Below are positions 1-10,065 of a stretch of 64,000 nucleotides of DNA, piece after piece. The stretch is taken from NCBI GenBank assembly GCA_002368355.1, contig AP018281.1, positions 4,030,001 through 4,094,000 on the forward strand. Direction: 5' to 3'. Under the pieces are notes generated by a model. The model searched no databases. It saw only the letters and a list, made by a program, of their open reading frames with translations, and was not told the origin of the DNA. Source of the stretch: Chondrocystis sp. NIES-4102. GTDB lineage: Bacteria > Cyanobacteriota > Cyanobacteriia > Cyanobacteriales > Xenococcaceae. Numbering within the stretch: the stretch's first letter is position 1; each line of letters begins with the position of its first letter. A program made the position numbers and the translations under genes.

Positions 1-763
1 AATAGATCGTCAAATTGCTAAGGTGGCTATTTCAGGTGCGGGTATGATTGGTCGTCCTGGGATTGCTGCTAAAATGTTTAAAACTTTAGCGGATGCTCAG
101 ATTAATATTCAAATGATTTCAACTTCGGAAGTCAAAGTTAGTTGTGTCATTGATGAAGAACAATGCGATCGCGCTTTACATTTACTTTCTTTAGCATTTG
201 ATATAGATCTCAATTCCCAAAAAGAAATTACTGCTAACCAATATCAGGGAGAACATCCTGCTGTACGTGGGGTGGCACTTGATACTAACCAAGCAAGAAT
301 TGCTATCCGTCATGTGCCTGATCTTCCAGGTATGGCAGCCCAAATATTTACACTATTGGCAAAGAAAAATATTAGTGTAGATGCTATTATCCAGTCCCAA
401 CGATGTCATATCATCAATGGTAATCCCACCCGTGATATTGCCTTTACAGTTGTTCAAGGGGAAGCTGATTTAGCCTGTCAAATAATTAGCGAGTTAAATC
501 AAAAGATTGGTTGTGGGGAAGTGTCCGCCGACACAGCGATCGCTAAATTAAGTGTAGTTGGTGCTGGTATGGTAGGGCATCCTGGGGTTGCTGCTCAATT
601 TTTTACAGCCTTGGCTAAAGAGAAAATTAATATTCAAATGATCACCACTTCTGAAATAAAAATAAGTTGTGTAATCGATCAAGCCCAAGGAATAAAAGCC
701 CTCCAAGCAGTTCACGACGCTTTTGGACTGGGGGGAGAAGAGATAATTACTATTGGGGCGTAG
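1..763 (+). CDS. lysC: Aspartate kinase, C-terminal ACT domains (5' end outside window)
   Basis: The reading frame is open at the left edge (first full codon at position 2), so only the C-terminal part of the enzyme is present. About 250 residues are visible and hold three ACT-type units. The first and last are near duplicates, each with an A(K/V)xxxxGAGM(I/V)G(R/H)PG motif followed by a segment ending in IKISCVID or VKVSCVID. The middle one carries RIAIRHVPDLPGMAAQIF. Cyanobacterial aspartate kinases have about 600 residues with tandem ACT repeats that bind lysine and threonine for feedback inhibition of the first step of Asp-family amino acid synthesis. The catalytic domain lies outside the window. 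The gene is convergent with the kinase that follows; 18 bases separate the stops. Confidence 0.93.
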   Translation, partial: IDRQIAKVAISGAGMIGRPGIAAKMFKTLADAQINIQMISTSEVKVSCVIDEEQCDRALHLLSLAFDIDLNSQKEITANQYQGEHPAVRGVALDTNQARIAIRHVPDLPGMAAQIFTLLAKKNISVDAIIQSQRCHIINGNPTRDIAFTVVQGEADLACQIISELNQKIGCGEVSADTAIAKLSVVGAGMVGHPGVAAQFFTALAKEKINIQMITTSEIKISCVIDQAQGIKALQAVHDAFGLGGEEIITIGA

Positions 764-781
764 GTTAAAGTCGATCAGTTA

Positions 782-2383
782 TTAATTATTAATGGTTTCA
801 AAGGAGGCGATAATTTCTTCTACTGTTGGTAGATAATTATCATAGCTTTCGGGCTGGGCAGTATAGGTAATTACATAAGCTTGATTATTTTTAATAGACC
901 AAGTTTGCATTCTTTTTACAGGATTACCATTTTCCTCCCCACGGTAAACCACTTGTTGGGCTTTGTATTTACCCAGAGTAGTTGCTTGAGTCGCACTAAC
1001 ATCTTTATCGGATAACTTTTTAATTAGGGCGATCGATTCATTGGTATATTCCGCCAAAGACATATTGCGGGGTAAAACTTCAACCGAAACGCTAACTTGT
1101 TCCTTAAATGTATCTTGGTTATTTTCTAAAGGCGAAAAAAATACAACTCCTGTTGCAAAAAAGTCGTCGCGGTTTTCTTGTTCCCAAGCTTCGGGATAAT
1201 TTATTTTAAATCCCTGGTCGGAATTTTCATAGAGAGATAAATTTAATTCTGGTTCATGCTGATTCTTAATTAAGATACCAACTCCTAAAGCCATAGCTAG
1301 TAAGGTTATACCGCCGATAATTAGAGGTAAAATCTTTTTTTGAGATTTCTGTCTTGAGTTAGAAACTGATGGAACATTTGGTAATTGAGAGTGATTATTT
1401 GAGTTTTCTAAAGATTCAGGGGGACTAATAATTTTGGTGGTTACTACACCATCTTCGGCGGTTGAAGCTGCTCTCAAGTCATTTTTAGCTGATGCTTGGC
1501 TAGCAATTACTACAGTGTCTTTATTGTTGTTTTTTTCTATATCTAACTGTTCCAATTCTTCTAAAACAACCGCAGCAGAAGAATATCTATCTTGATGAAG
1601 ACGACGCACCATTTTATCAAGGATATCAAGAAAACGCGGTTGATAATGGATATTAGGATTAATATGGTTGCGCCAAATAAGTTCGCCATCATCATCTGTA
1701 GCTAAGTCTTTAGGAAGTACTCCCGTCAAGGCTTGAATGGCAATTATCCCCATAGCATAAATATCACTATAAAACCCAGGACGACCCATAATTTGCTCCA
1801 TTGGCATATAGGATTTAGTCCCAACTGCTACAGTTTGTTTCCCATATCCTGTACTATCAACAATTTGAGTAGTTACTTGTTTTACAGAGCCAAAATCAAT
1901 TAAGATTATTTTGTTATCCTGTTGACGGCGCATCAAGTTTGAGGGCTTTAAATCACGATGAATTACATTGTGTTGCTGAACAACTAATAGGACTTCTAGA
2001 ACACCTTTTAATAAAGCTAAGGTTTTCTCTTCAGACCAAGGCTCGCCTGGAATTATTTCTTGACTAAGATCATGTCCCTTAATTAATTCTTGAACGAGGA
2101 AAAATTCACCCTCTTGTTCAAAGTAAGCTAGTAAACGTGGAATGCGATCGCAATGTCCCAAACAATTCATAATTTCAGCTTCACGATTAAACAACCGTCT
2201 AGCTATCTCTAAAGTTTTAACATTGGTAGATCTTGGCTTTAATTGTTTAACTACACATTGACTATTGAAACACTGTTGATCCTCAGCTAAAAAAGTTACC
2301 CCAACACCACCTCGCCCTAGTTCTCTGACGACGTAATAACGTCCCTGAATAGTTTGTCCTACAAGATTGTTATCCATCGACAC
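782..2383 (-). CDS. Serine/threonine protein kinase with transmembrane anchor and PsbP-like C-terminal domain
   Basis: This Hanks-type kinase has 533 residues. The kinase domain spans about residues 16-280: glycine loop ELGRGGVGVT (21-30), catalytic HRDLKPSN (142-149, Asp144) and DFG at 163-165. A low-complexity linker (about 285-350) leads to one membrane helix (351-372). The C-terminal part (about 382-533) starts NLSLYENSDQGFKINYPEAW and resembles the PsbP/DUF1795-like fold found in some cyanobacterial kinases. By topology it should lie outside the cytoplasm and could sense something there; this is inference. The start is GTG at 2383 with a weak AAGAG five bases upstream; an ATG two codons further in (2377) is equally possible. 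Substrate unknown. Confidence 0.88.
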   Translation of the reverse strand: MSMDNNLVGQTIQGRYYVVRELGRGGVGVTFLAEDQQCFNSQCVVKQLKPRSTNVKTLEIARRLFNREAEIMNCLGHCDRIPRLLAYFEQEGEFFLVQELIKGHDLSQEIIPGEPWSEEKTLALLKGVLEVLLVVQQHNVIHRDLKPSNLMRRQQDNKIILIDFGSVKQVTTQIVDSTGYGKQTVAVGTKSYMPMEQIMGRPGFYSDIYAMGIIAIQALTGVLPKDLATDDDGELIWRNHINPNIHYQPRFLDILDKMVRRLHQDRYSSAAVVLEELEQLDIEKNNNKDTVVIASQASAKNDLRAASTAEDGVVTTKIISPPESLENSNNHSQLPNVPSVSNSRQKSQKKILPLIIGGITLLAMALGVGILIKNQHEPELNLSLYENSDQGFKINYPEAWEQENRDDFFATGVVFFSPLENNQDTFKEQVSVSVEVLPRNMSLAEYTNESIALIKKLSDKDVSATQATTLGKYKAQQVVYRGEENGNPVKRMQTWSIKNNQAYVITYTAQPESYDNYLPTVEEIIASFETINN

Positions 2384-2980
2384 GTTTACTCTTGATTTAA
2401 TGACTTATTAATTAAGTCCTCATAATTTTATACTTACTTGACTTATAGATGGGCAACTATCACCGACTTTTGAGCTTGGCTAGTCAGCATACAATGTCTA
2501 GCTGTAGCATGACAAGCACATTGTCGCCATCAATAAATAGTATTTAACGACCATCTAATCCTTATTATGATACTGACATGAAGTTAAGCAACGGTTAGCG
2601 TCTTTAGGTGCGTTAACTATAAGTTGGTTAACTTGGAAAAGGTTTCTTTTTGCTCGCTTTTTTTACTAAGTAAATGTAAAACTCATTTTGAAAAAACAAA
2701 AGCTAAATAATATGTCTTTTTAGTGAATATAACCAAAGCAAAGATCCAAAGTTGACATCCAAGCAGATTGATTAGATTTAAAATTCATTTAGAGCGATAT
2801 TTTAATTAAATTGTAATTTTTGCTGATTCCAAAAAAAACTTTTAATGATACAGCTTTTCATCAGAAATAAAATGTATTAATTAATACGGCAGAAAACAAA
2901 AAAAAAATACAAACTAGACAGAATTACGTTTGCAAATGTAGACAAACTAACTATATTTTCTTCAATAAATAGATGTGTAA
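2384..2980. other. Long AT-rich intergenic region between the kinase and amt
   Basis: About 600 bases separate two divergent genes and should hold both promoters. I find no open frame that looks coding on either strand. A-runs and T-runs are frequent. A GTA-N8-AAC sequence at 2938-2951 only loosely resembles the NtcA box GTA-N8-TAC and sits too close to a possible TATATT at 2952-2957, so I do not call it. The ATG of amt at 2981 has no Shine-Dalgarno sequence. Confidence 0.5.
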
Positions 2981-4474
2981 ATGAATTCTGAATTCTTAGA
3001 AACTGAAAAAAAACTTAAGTATAACAAGCAAACAAGTATCTCAAGACAAGCACATAACTTAATTCCAAGACCCTTAAGAATAATATTTAAATCTTTTTCA
3101 CCTGCATGGTTTGTTTGCATCCCTTTAGCTGCGGTGATTGTTGTAGTTTGGAATACAGCCGTTACCGCTCAAGGATTAGAACCACCTTCTAATACACAAG
3201 AATTAACAGTTATTTTAAATACAGTCTTCTTACTATTTTGCTCTATTCTAGTAATCTTTATGAATGCTGGATTTGCAATGGTAGAAGCAGGGTTCTGTCG
3301 TCAAAAAAATGCAGTTAATATTCTTGCTAAAAATTTAATTGTTTTTGCGATCGCAACTTTAGCCTATTGGGCAATTGGTTACGGGTTAATGTATGGAGAA
3401 GGAAACCCTTTTATTGGTTTGAATGGTTTCTTCTTTAGTGGTGATCCTGCTGCATATGGTAACAGTGCCTATCCAGAAGCAGTACCCGAAGCGATTTCCT
3501 TTCTATTCCAAGTTGCTTTTGCAGCCACAGCAGCGACTATTGTTTCTGGTGCAGTAGCAGAAAGAGTTCATTTTGGAGCATTCCTAATTTTCAGTACTTT
3601 ATTAGTAGCCTTTTCTTACGCTATTACTGGACATTGGATTTGGGATGGCGGTTGGTTAAGCGAAATGGGTTTTAGAGATTTCGCAGGTTCGACTGTAGTA
3701 CACTCCGTAGGTGGTTGGGCTGCTTTAGTTGGTGCAGCTTTGTTAGGGCCAAGACTCGGTAGATATCAAAATGGTAGAATAGGCGCAATTCCTGGACATA
3801 ATATGGGTTTTGCTACCCTTGGTTGTTTAATTTTGTGGATAGGCTGGTTTGGTTTTAATCCAGGTTCAGAACTCGCAGCGACAGGTAATATCGCCTATAT
3901 CGCTTTAACTACTAACTTATCAGGAGCAGCAGGTGGGGTTGCAGCAACTACTACTTCTTGGCTAAAAGATGGTAAACCAGATCTATCTATGATCATTAAC
4001 GGAATTTTAGCAGGTTTAGTAGGTATTACCGCAGGTTGTGCTGATGTTAGCTATCTATCCGCAATAATTATTGGTTTGATTGCAGGTGTACTTGTAGTCT
4101 TTTCTGTAGGCTTCTTTGACAGACTAAAAATAGATGATCCTGTTGGTGCAACTTCGGTTCACCTTGTGTGTGGTATTTGGGGAACTCTAGCGGTTGGTAT
4201 TTTTAGTACAAATCCTGACCATAATATAGTTACACAGCTTATCGGCGTTTTGGCTGTGGCAGCGTTTACTATACTATTTAGTGCCATTGTTTGGAGTATA
4301 CTCAAATTCACTATGGGAATTCGGGTGAATGAGGAAGATGAAAGAATTGGTTTAGATATCAGTGAACATGGTATGGAGGCTTATAACGGATTTGTTAAAG
4401 AAGCTGACATATTATCTGGTAGTGCTTCTAATATGCCTGTAAGTATGAGTTCTACTGAAAGATCAGAATTTTAA
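2981..4474 (+). CDS. amt: Ammonium transporter (Amt/MEP/Rh family)
   Basis: This 497-residue polytopic membrane protein conducts ammonium/ammonia across the plasma membrane. Family signatures are clear: [19 protein letters not shown] (about 114-132) in the first core helix, the conserved [11 protein letters not shown] segment and [12 protein letters not shown]. The family core usually has about 11 helices. An N-terminal extension of some 75 residues contains a hydrophobic stretch followed by TAVTAQG, which looks like a cleavable signal sequence as reported for cyanobacterial Amt proteins. A glycine-rich helix set and [14 protein letters not shown] mark the C-terminal half. The upstream region is long, as expected for a nitrogen-regulated gene, but no good NtcA box is visible. 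A strong hairpin terminator follows. No glnK lies next to it. Confidence 0.95.
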   Translation: MNSEFLETEKKLKYNKQTSISRQAHNLIPRPLRIIFKSFSPAWFVCIPLAAVIVVVWNTAVTAQGLEPPSNTQELTVILNTVFLLFCSILVIFMNAGFAMVEAGFCRQKNAVNILAKNLIVFAIATLAYWAIGYGLMYGEGNPFIGLNGFFFSGDPAAYGNSAYPEAVPEAISFLFQVAFAATAATIVSGAVAERVHFGAFLIFSTLLVAFSYAITGHWIWDGGWLSEMGFRDFAGSTVVHSVGGWAALVGAALLGPRLGRYQNGRIGAIPGHNMGFATLGCLILWIGWFGFNPGSELAATGNIAYIALTTNLSGAAGGVAATTTSWLKDGKPDLSMIINGILAGLVGITAGCADVSYLSAIIIGLIAGVLVVFSVGFFDRLKIDDPVGATSVHLVCGIWGTLAVGIFSTNPDHNIVTQLIGVLAVAAFTILFSAIVWSILKFTMGIRVNEEDERIGLDISEHGMEAYNGFVKEADILSGSASNMPVSMSSTERSEF

Positions 4475-4510
4475 AATCAATAAAAATAAATATTAGATTG
4501 TGTCTCAATT

Positions 4511-4559
4511 ATGTCATTGCGATCGCTATAAATTTGATAGTTTAGCAATGACATTTTTC
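4511..4559 (+). terminator. Intrinsic terminator of amt
   Basis: A perfect 10-base stem ATGTCATTGC (4511-4520) / GCAATGACAT (4545-4554) has a 24-base loop that includes a HIP1 site. TTTTTCT runs directly after the stem. It sits 36 bases after the amt stop codon. Confidence 0.8.
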
Positions 4560-4674
4560 TATTGTTTTCAAAGGGAAAAATATATGCAAAAAAAAAGATA
4601 AGTACACTTATCTAAGTATTATTTCGGATTAGAAATGTTCAAAAATTAATTTAAGGATTTTGCTATTTTTATAG

Positions 4675-4893
4675 TTATATAGCAGCGATAGAATTACTAG
4701 GCTGATGAGTTGCGATCGCTTCAATTAAAGAATTAGGATGTAGTTGTTTTACTACTTTTTTAGAAGAGTGGTAATTATTAACCAAATTAGGCATTTCTAA
4801 ACGACAATGTGAGCAAAACCAATAACTACGTCGATTGCTAAGGTGAAATAACATGGAATTGGAACAGCAAGGACAGGAATTATTAGTATTCAT
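4675..4893 (-). CDS. Small zinc-ribbon protein of unknown function
   Basis: The product has 72 residues. Two CxxC knuckles, C7-x2-C10 and C27-x2-C30, are separated by 16 residues that include an aromatic YWF motif just before the second pair. This is the pattern of a single four-cysteine zinc ribbon. Small proteins with the same CPCCxxxxxxH...YWFCxxCxxEMP pattern occur in many cyanobacteria, to my recollection without a known function. The C-terminal half is polar and poorly defined. The gene is convergent with amt and stands alone. The start is ATG at 4893; no clear Shine-Dalgarno sequence is visible. Confidence 0.7.
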   Translation of the reverse strand: MNTNNSCPCCSNSMLFHLSNRRSYWFCSHCRLEMPNLVNNYHSSKKVVKQLHPNSLIEAIATHQPSNSIAAI

Positions 4894-5252
4894 TATTTTT
4901 ACCTAATTGTAATTGTATTTATTAAAGGCTCTTAAAAACTTGAAATTGTTCGCTTGTCTTATATATCTCCAATAATAATTAAGATTTTGGAGATCTGAAT
5001 AAATTGTCAAAATCCGCAACATATTCATAAACAAAGATTAATATTTGAAGATAAATCACTGTCATTTTGGACAAATAAATGTTAATCCAACCAGTGATGT
5101 TTTGATGGTGTCTATGTAGTCTCAAATAATCAAGTATTAATCTTAAACCTGATGAACTGCAATTCACTCAACAGCTAATTCAAGTATCGCCAAAACAATA
5201 AAAATTGTCTGTATTGTGAATCACTTTCTAAACTATGAACTTCAAACCACAA
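4894..5252. other. Intergenic region without a recognised gene
   Basis: 359 bases lie between the zinc-ribbon gene and the chloride channel gene. A 62-codon frame on the minus strand (4979-5167) is open, but its product resembles nothing I know and no ribosome binding site precedes it. I treat the region as noncoding. Confidence 0.4.
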
Positions 5253-7874
5253 TTACTCACAATGGCGAAAAATAATAACCGTACTATCAGCATACCTAGC
5301 GATCGCCTCAGTAATATTACCCTTAACGACATTTCTTAATAACCCTTGGTTACTTGCACCTAAAATCACTAGATCATACTTTTTCTTCTTAGTTAACTTA
5401 ATTATGGCATCAGAAACAGAAGGGTGAGCAATCAATAAAGAAGTCATGGGTAATTTAATCTGCTCTAAAACCAAATCAAAAGCTGCTTGAAAATCACTAT
5501 TTGGGGGTTGAGATTGATCAGGATCATAAATCTGACAAAGTTGTAATTGAGGAGGAGTAGAATACAACTGAGCCAATGCAGGTAAAACATTTAAAAGCTT
5601 CTTAATGCGATCGCCTCCTGTAGTGGGAATTAACCATTGATGTTCCTTAAATTGCAATTGCTTAGGAAAAGCGTGAGGTGATTTACCTAATTTAACTAAT
5701 ATCAAATCACAACCTGCTTGCTTAATTAAAGAATCAACAACATTACCAAAAATAGATTCTATCCCCGAAGTTTCACCTTTCCAACCCATCAACAGCAAAT
5801 TAATATGTTCACTGACAATAGTCTCTAAGATCGCTTCGCCTATATCCGTAGCAATGCGAATTTGAGCGTGGATAGCAATATCCGATTTTTTTCCCCAATT
5901 TTCCAAACTCTCCATTAATTGACGAGTGTTAGCAGTGTCCACTTGCGCTTGAGCAGGATAAATATAATTAGGAACATCAATTACCCGTAAACACACAATT
6001 TCATACTGATGATAACGGGCGATCGCTCCAGCTATTTCCAGTAAAGCAGGAATATGATCAGGATTAGCCAAAGGTAGGAGAATACGACCTCTACCTGTAG
6101 CAGGGGAACGGGTTTGATAAACTACGTAGGAAGGTTGTAAAGTAGCTCTAGATTGATATTCATTATTAAGATGTTTAGCTTCAGCTTTAATAATATCGCT
6201 ACGAGTTATAATCCCTAGCAACTTAGATCCTTCCGTAACAGGTAAACGAGACAATTGATAGCGATTAAGCAAATAAAGCACATCAGCAAGAGATGTCTTA
6301 CAGCTTACAGAGATTGGCTGAGGAGTCATCACATCTTTAAGTAAGATAGAATCAGCTTGCTTATTATCCTTGGGAATATCCGATTGAGTTATTATACCTA
6401 CCAGCTTCCCCTCTTCCACCACAGGAAAACCACGGTGATGGGAGCGTGACATAGATTTGACGACTTCAGGTAAGGTTAAATTACTAGAAAGAGTTTCTAC
6501 CCGTGACTGCATAACATCATCTGCCGTAAGCTTTGCCATAAAGTCATTTTGCGGATTATCTTCCGTAATTTTAATGCCAACGGTTTCTAAAAGATGTTCA
6601 TATAAAGACCCTTGAGATACACTTTCAGCCACAATATATGCCACAGCACAGCTAATCATTAAGGGTAAAACCAAATTAAAATCCGCAGTCATTTCAAACA
6701 CAATAATGATCGCCGTGACAGGGACTCTAACAACTGCTGTAAAAAATGCCCCCATCCCTGCCAAAGCAAAAGTATAGGGAGATTCAGAACTAATTAATAA
6801 AGTTTCAGTCACTCCTACCAAATAGCCTAAAGCTGAACCCAATACCAAAGCAGGAGAAAAAATACCCCCAGGTGCGCCCAAACTATAAGCCAAGATTGTT
6901 AAACCAAACTGAGCTATAAAAATAAAGCCAGTAGTTTGCCAGCTAAATTGTCCTGCTACTAATAATTCCCTCAAGCCTGCATTATCTTGAAAAAAGGGAG
7001 GCAAAAAAGAGACAACTGTACCAGATATAAACCCTGCTATACCAATTTTTAGGGGCATAGGTAGAGCAATATTACGATTAATCTTAACTCCTTTAAGGAT
7101 AGCAATATTTAAAATACCGCCTAAAACACCTGCGAGAATACCCAAAACAATATAAAAAGGAATTTCAGGAATGGCAAAACTACCACGACGGCTAGCGTCC
7201 AAAACCTCCAAAGGTACACTAATAGCAGTAGCACCAAGGATACGTGAAACCACTGCCCCTGTAAAAGAGGCTGCGATCGCTGTTTCTAAAGTTAAGCCAG
7301 AAATATCCCGCATCAACTCCTCAACCACAAATAATACCCCAGCGATCGGTGTATTAAATCCTGCTGCCAAACCTGCTGCTGCTCCTGCTGCAATCATCTG
7401 ACGACGGTTAGTAGGAGAATTAGGTATCCAACGGCTAACTTCTGCTCCCAAGGCTGCCCCGATATGCACTGTCGGTCCCCGACGACCTAAAGTAAAACCC
7501 GCCCCTACAATCAAAATAGTTGCTATAGTTTTAAATATGGCAGTCTTTAGATCTAGCACCATAGGATATTTCGCCAAAGCTGCTTTAACTTGAGGTATAC
7601 CACCGCCAGCAGCAGAAGGGGCAAAAACATCAATAATTACTCCAGCCAATGCACCAAAAGTAAAGCCCATGAGCGGTAGAACTAATTTAGCCCCAGCGAT
7701 ATTAACCATGTGAATACGCCATCCGCCTAGCCAGCCAATTCCTTGCTTAAGTAATACCGCAGCCAAAGCTGAAAACAAACCAATTAAACAAGCTTCGAGC
7801 AAAGCGTAACGGTTATCAAGAGAACTACTTGCCAGCCATGAAGATATACGCCAGTTGGCAAACAGTTTATTCAT
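5253..7874 (-). CDS. ClC-type chloride channel with CBS pair and two universal-stress domains
   Basis: The product has 873 residues. The ClC membrane core occupies about 20-440 and has the selectivity motif GGGIP (90-94) and GRRGP (130-134), followed by NTPIAGVLFVVEE. The third position of GREGP, the gating glutamate in ClC antiporters, is arginine here (Arg132). That suggests a passive channel or altered gating, and the same variant occurs in other cyanobacterial ClC proteins as I recall. Two CBS motifs follow (about 465-580), each with LSRLPV- or HRGFPVV-like segments, likely binding adenine nucleotides. The C-terminal part (about 590-873) holds two universal-stress-protein domains, the second ending with DLVILGASNQG. 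The ATG at 7874 is the start. Confidence 0.92.
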   Translation of the reverse strand: MNKLFANWRISSWLASSSLDNRYALLEACLIGLFSALAAVLLKQGIGWLGGWRIHMVNIAGAKLVLPLMGFTFGALAGVIIDVFAPSAAGGGIPQVKAALAKYPMVLDLKTAIFKTIATILIVGAGFTLGRRGPTVHIGAALGAEVSRWIPNSPTNRRQMIAAGAAAGLAAGFNTPIAGVLFVVEELMRDISGLTLETAIAASFTGAVVSRILGATAISVPLEVLDASRRGSFAIPEIPFYIVLGILAGVLGGILNIAILKGVKINRNIALPMPLKIGIAGFISGTVVSFLPPFFQDNAGLRELLVAGQFSWQTTGFIFIAQFGLTILAYSLGAPGGIFSPALVLGSALGYLVGVTETLLISSESPYTFALAGMGAFFTAVVRVPVTAIIIVFEMTADFNLVLPLMISCAVAYIVAESVSQGSLYEHLLETVGIKITEDNPQNDFMAKLTADDVMQSRVETLSSNLTLPEVVKSMSRSHHRGFPVVEEGKLVGIITQSDIPKDNKQADSILLKDVMTPQPISVSCKTSLADVLYLLNRYQLSRLPVTEGSKLLGIITRSDIIKAEAKHLNNEYQSRATLQPSYVVYQTRSPATGRGRILLPLANPDHIPALLEIAGAIARYHQYEIVCLRVIDVPNYIYPAQAQVDTANTRQLMESLENWGKKSDIAIHAQIRIATDIGEAILETIVSEHINLLLMGWKGETSGIESIFGNVVDSLIKQAGCDLILVKLGKSPHAFPKQLQFKEHQWLIPTTGGDRIKKLLNVLPALAQLYSTPPQLQLCQIYDPDQSQPPNSDFQAAFDLVLEQIKLPMTSLLIAHPSVSDAIIKLTKKKKYDLVILGASNQGLLRNVVKGNITEAIARYADSTVIIFRHCE

Positions 7875-8260
7875 TCTAATTTCTTAAGCCTAAAACCAAA
7901 ATTTCTGCAATTTTATATTTAATAACATAAAACTAATCAATAGTTAGACTTATATCTAAATAACCAGTAAAAATAAGTACTATATTACTAATTTTTCCCA
8001 GCCTAAAAATTTTATACTTAAAAAGTAAAGTCAGCCCTAAAAAGCCTGAAGGAGCTTTGAGTGAAATCATGTCTAGGACTGACAATCAATAACATAAAAG
8101 ATAGTTATGGCTTTGATGTGACAAAGAAATGAATTTTTGATGACAGTTGAGCAAATTAGAGTAATTGTTATAGATTAACAAATATGTGGGAAATATAAAG
8201 ATAGATAAAAATAAGCGATAATCCACTTTCTAGTATTAACTTACACAAGATCATCATTTT
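7875..8260. other. Divergent intergenic region between the ClC gene and sppA
   Basis: 386 bases, AT-rich, with the promoters of both flanking genes expected here. The only structured element I see is the nested inverted repeat at 8030-8083, listed separately. No small gene is evident. Confidence 0.5.
8030..8083 (+). other. Nested inverted repeat, possible structured RNA or attenuator
   Basis: The outer arms GTCAGCCCTA (8030-8039) and TAGGACTGAC (8074-8083) pair in 9 of 10 positions. Inside them AAAGC (8041-8045) and GCTTT (8054-8058) form a second stem with an 8-base loop. No T-run follows, so it is not a simple terminator. It lies about 180 bases before sppA. It matches no riboswitch class that I can recognise by eye, and the strand is a guess. 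Confidence 0.35.
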
Positions 8261-10054
8261 ATGGGTCAATTTTTAAAACAGACATTTGCTAGCACTATTG
8301 GGAGTATTATCGGTTTATTTATATTTTCCCTCTTAGGTGCGAGTGGTTTATTTGCCCTTTTGTTGATCGCCTTTTCTAACGATGAATCATCTGTTGTTAA
8401 GGATAAATCAGTATTAGTTTTCGATTTATCTCTCAACGTTAAAGATTCCCAAACTTCCACTAATTTAAGCCAAGCTCTTAGGGGCAAAAGTCCAGATCAA
8501 GTAACTTTACGCCGAGTTTTAGAGTCTATAGATAAAGCAGCTAAAGATAAACGAGTTGTAGCTTTATTACTCGATGGTAGAAAAAATAGCAGTCTTAATG
8601 GTTATGCTACTTTGGCAGAAATTAGAAACGCTTTAGAGAAGTTTCAGAGTACAGGAAAGAAAATTATTGCTTACGATGTCACGTTAACAGAGCGAGATTA
8701 CTATTTAGCTTCGATCGCCGATGAAATTATTATTAACCCGATGGGCATGATTGAGCTTAATGGTTTAAGTTCTAAACAACTATTTTTTAAGGGTGCATTG
8801 GATAAATATGGTGTAGGAGTACAGGTAATTAGAGTTGGTGATTATAAGTCGGCAGTTGAGCCTTATATTCGCTCTAACTTAAGCCCTGCTAACCGCCAAC
8901 AAACAAAAGCTTTATTAACCGATGTCTGGAATCAAGTTTTAGATAAAGTAGTTACTAGCAGAAAGTTAAATCCTGCCAACTTGCAAGCAATTATTAATCA
9001 GCAGGGATATATTAATCCTCAAGAAGCAACCAAGATAGGTTTAATAGATCGCTTTGGTTACTACGATGATTTAGCTAGCGACTTGCGAAAATTTACTGGG
9101 GAAGACAAACCAACAAAAGAAGCCAGTTTCCGCCAAATAGACCTTGTTACCTACGCCGATCGCGCCCTCGATGGGGAAGAAATCGCAGCTAATCAAACAT
9201 CCAAAATCGCCGTTGTCTACGCAGAAGGGGCTATTGTTGAAGGTGAAGGCGGAATTGATAATGTAGGTGGCGATCGCTTGAGTGAAGAGTTGCGTAAACT
9301 GAGGATCGATGAAAGTGTTAAAGCCATTGTTTTACGAGTTAATAGTCCTGGGGGAGGCGCAACCGCATCTGATGTTATCCTACGGGAAGTTTTACTTACT
9401 AAAGAGCGTAAACCCGTAATAGTTTCGATGGGGGATGTGGCTGCTTCTGGGGGTTATTGGATTGCAGCAGGGGGAGATATGATATTTGCCCAAGAAAATA
9501 CCGTAACAGGTTCAATTGGAGTGTTTGGGTTGATATCTAATATCCAAGAAATTGCTAACAATAATGGTTTTACTTGGGATGTGGTGAAAACATCAGAATT
9601 GGCGGATATGGATTCTAATATTCGTCCTAAAAATGCAGCAGAATTGGCAATTTATCAAAAATCTGTCGATCAAACCTATCAAACTTTTATTGAAAAAGTA
9701 GCTAAATATCGCAACCTTCCCCAAGAAAAAGTAAAACAAATTGCTCAAGGTAGAGTCTGGTCGGGTAAAGAAGCGGTTAAAATCGGTTTGGTTGATCGCA
9801 TTGGTGGATTAGAAAGCGCGATCGCACTGGCTGCCGAAAAAGCTCAACTGGGTAATAATTGGTTTTTGGAGGAATATCCTCAACAAAATCCTTTTGAATC
9901 TAAAATTCTTGAAGAGTTATTAAAGTCTCAAACTAAATCTGACCCCCTGACAGCCCAATTAGCCCAAATACAACAAGAAGTAACTATTTTGCAAGGATTT
10001 AATGATCCAAATAAGGTTTATGCTCGCTTACCTTTTAATTTTCAAATCGATTAA
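8261..10054 (+). CDS. sppA: Signal peptide peptidase SppA, 67K type
   Basis: This 597-residue membrane-bound serine protease degrades leftover signal peptides; in cyanobacteria a homologue is linked to high-light acclimation of antenna proteins. One N-terminal membrane helix lies at about 12-38. Two tandem S49 domains follow. The catalytic dyad can be placed as Lys196 (in RVGDYKSAVEPY) and Ser396 (in GDVAASGGYW); the 200-residue spacing equals that of Lys209 and Ser409 in the E. coli enzyme. NSPGGG (361-366) forms part of the active-site floor. The length matches the long (4A) form. ATG at 8261 is the start. Next comes a decayed permease fragment, not an operon partner. Confidence 0.94.
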   Translation: MGQFLKQTFASTIGSIIGLFIFSLLGASGLFALLLIAFSNDESSVVKDKSVLVFDLSLNVKDSQTSTNLSQALRGKSPDQVTLRRVLESIDKAAKDKRVVALLLDGRKNSSLNGYATLAEIRNALEKFQSTGKKIIAYDVTLTERDYYLASIADEIIINPMGMIELNGLSSKQLFFKGALDKYGVGVQVIRVGDYKSAVEPYIRSNLSPANRQQTKALLTDVWNQVLDKVVTSRKLNPANLQAIINQQGYINPQEATKIGLIDRFGYYDDLASDLRKFTGEDKPTKEASFRQIDLVTYADRALDGEEIAANQTSKIAVVYAEGAIVEGEGGIDNVGGDRLSEELRKLRIDESVKAIVLRVNSPGGGATASDVILREVLLTKERKPVIVSMGDVAASGGYWIAAGGDMIFAQENTVTGSIGVFGLISNIQEIANNNGFTWDVVKTSELADMDSNIRPKNAAELAIYQKSVDQTYQTFIEKVAKYRNLPQEKVKQIAQGRVWSGKEAVKIGLVDRIGGLESAIALAAEKAQLGNNWFLEEYPQQNPFESKILEELLKSQTKSDPLTAQLAQIQQEVTILQGFNDPNKVYARLPFNFQID

Positions 10055-10065
10055 CTAGACTCAGG

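Noticed and set aside
2938-2951. Possible NtcA box before amt (GTA-N8-AAC)
   Set aside because: The second half should be TAC, and it lies too close to the only visible -10-like element.
4979-5167. 62-codon open frame on the minus strand
   Set aside because: No ribosome binding site, no recognisable protein character, and no conserved context; likely a chance frame in AT-rich spacer DNA.
7171-7401. 76-codon plus-strand frame inside the ClC gene
   Set aside because: It lies entirely opposite a strongly conserved membrane domain and is a shadow of it.
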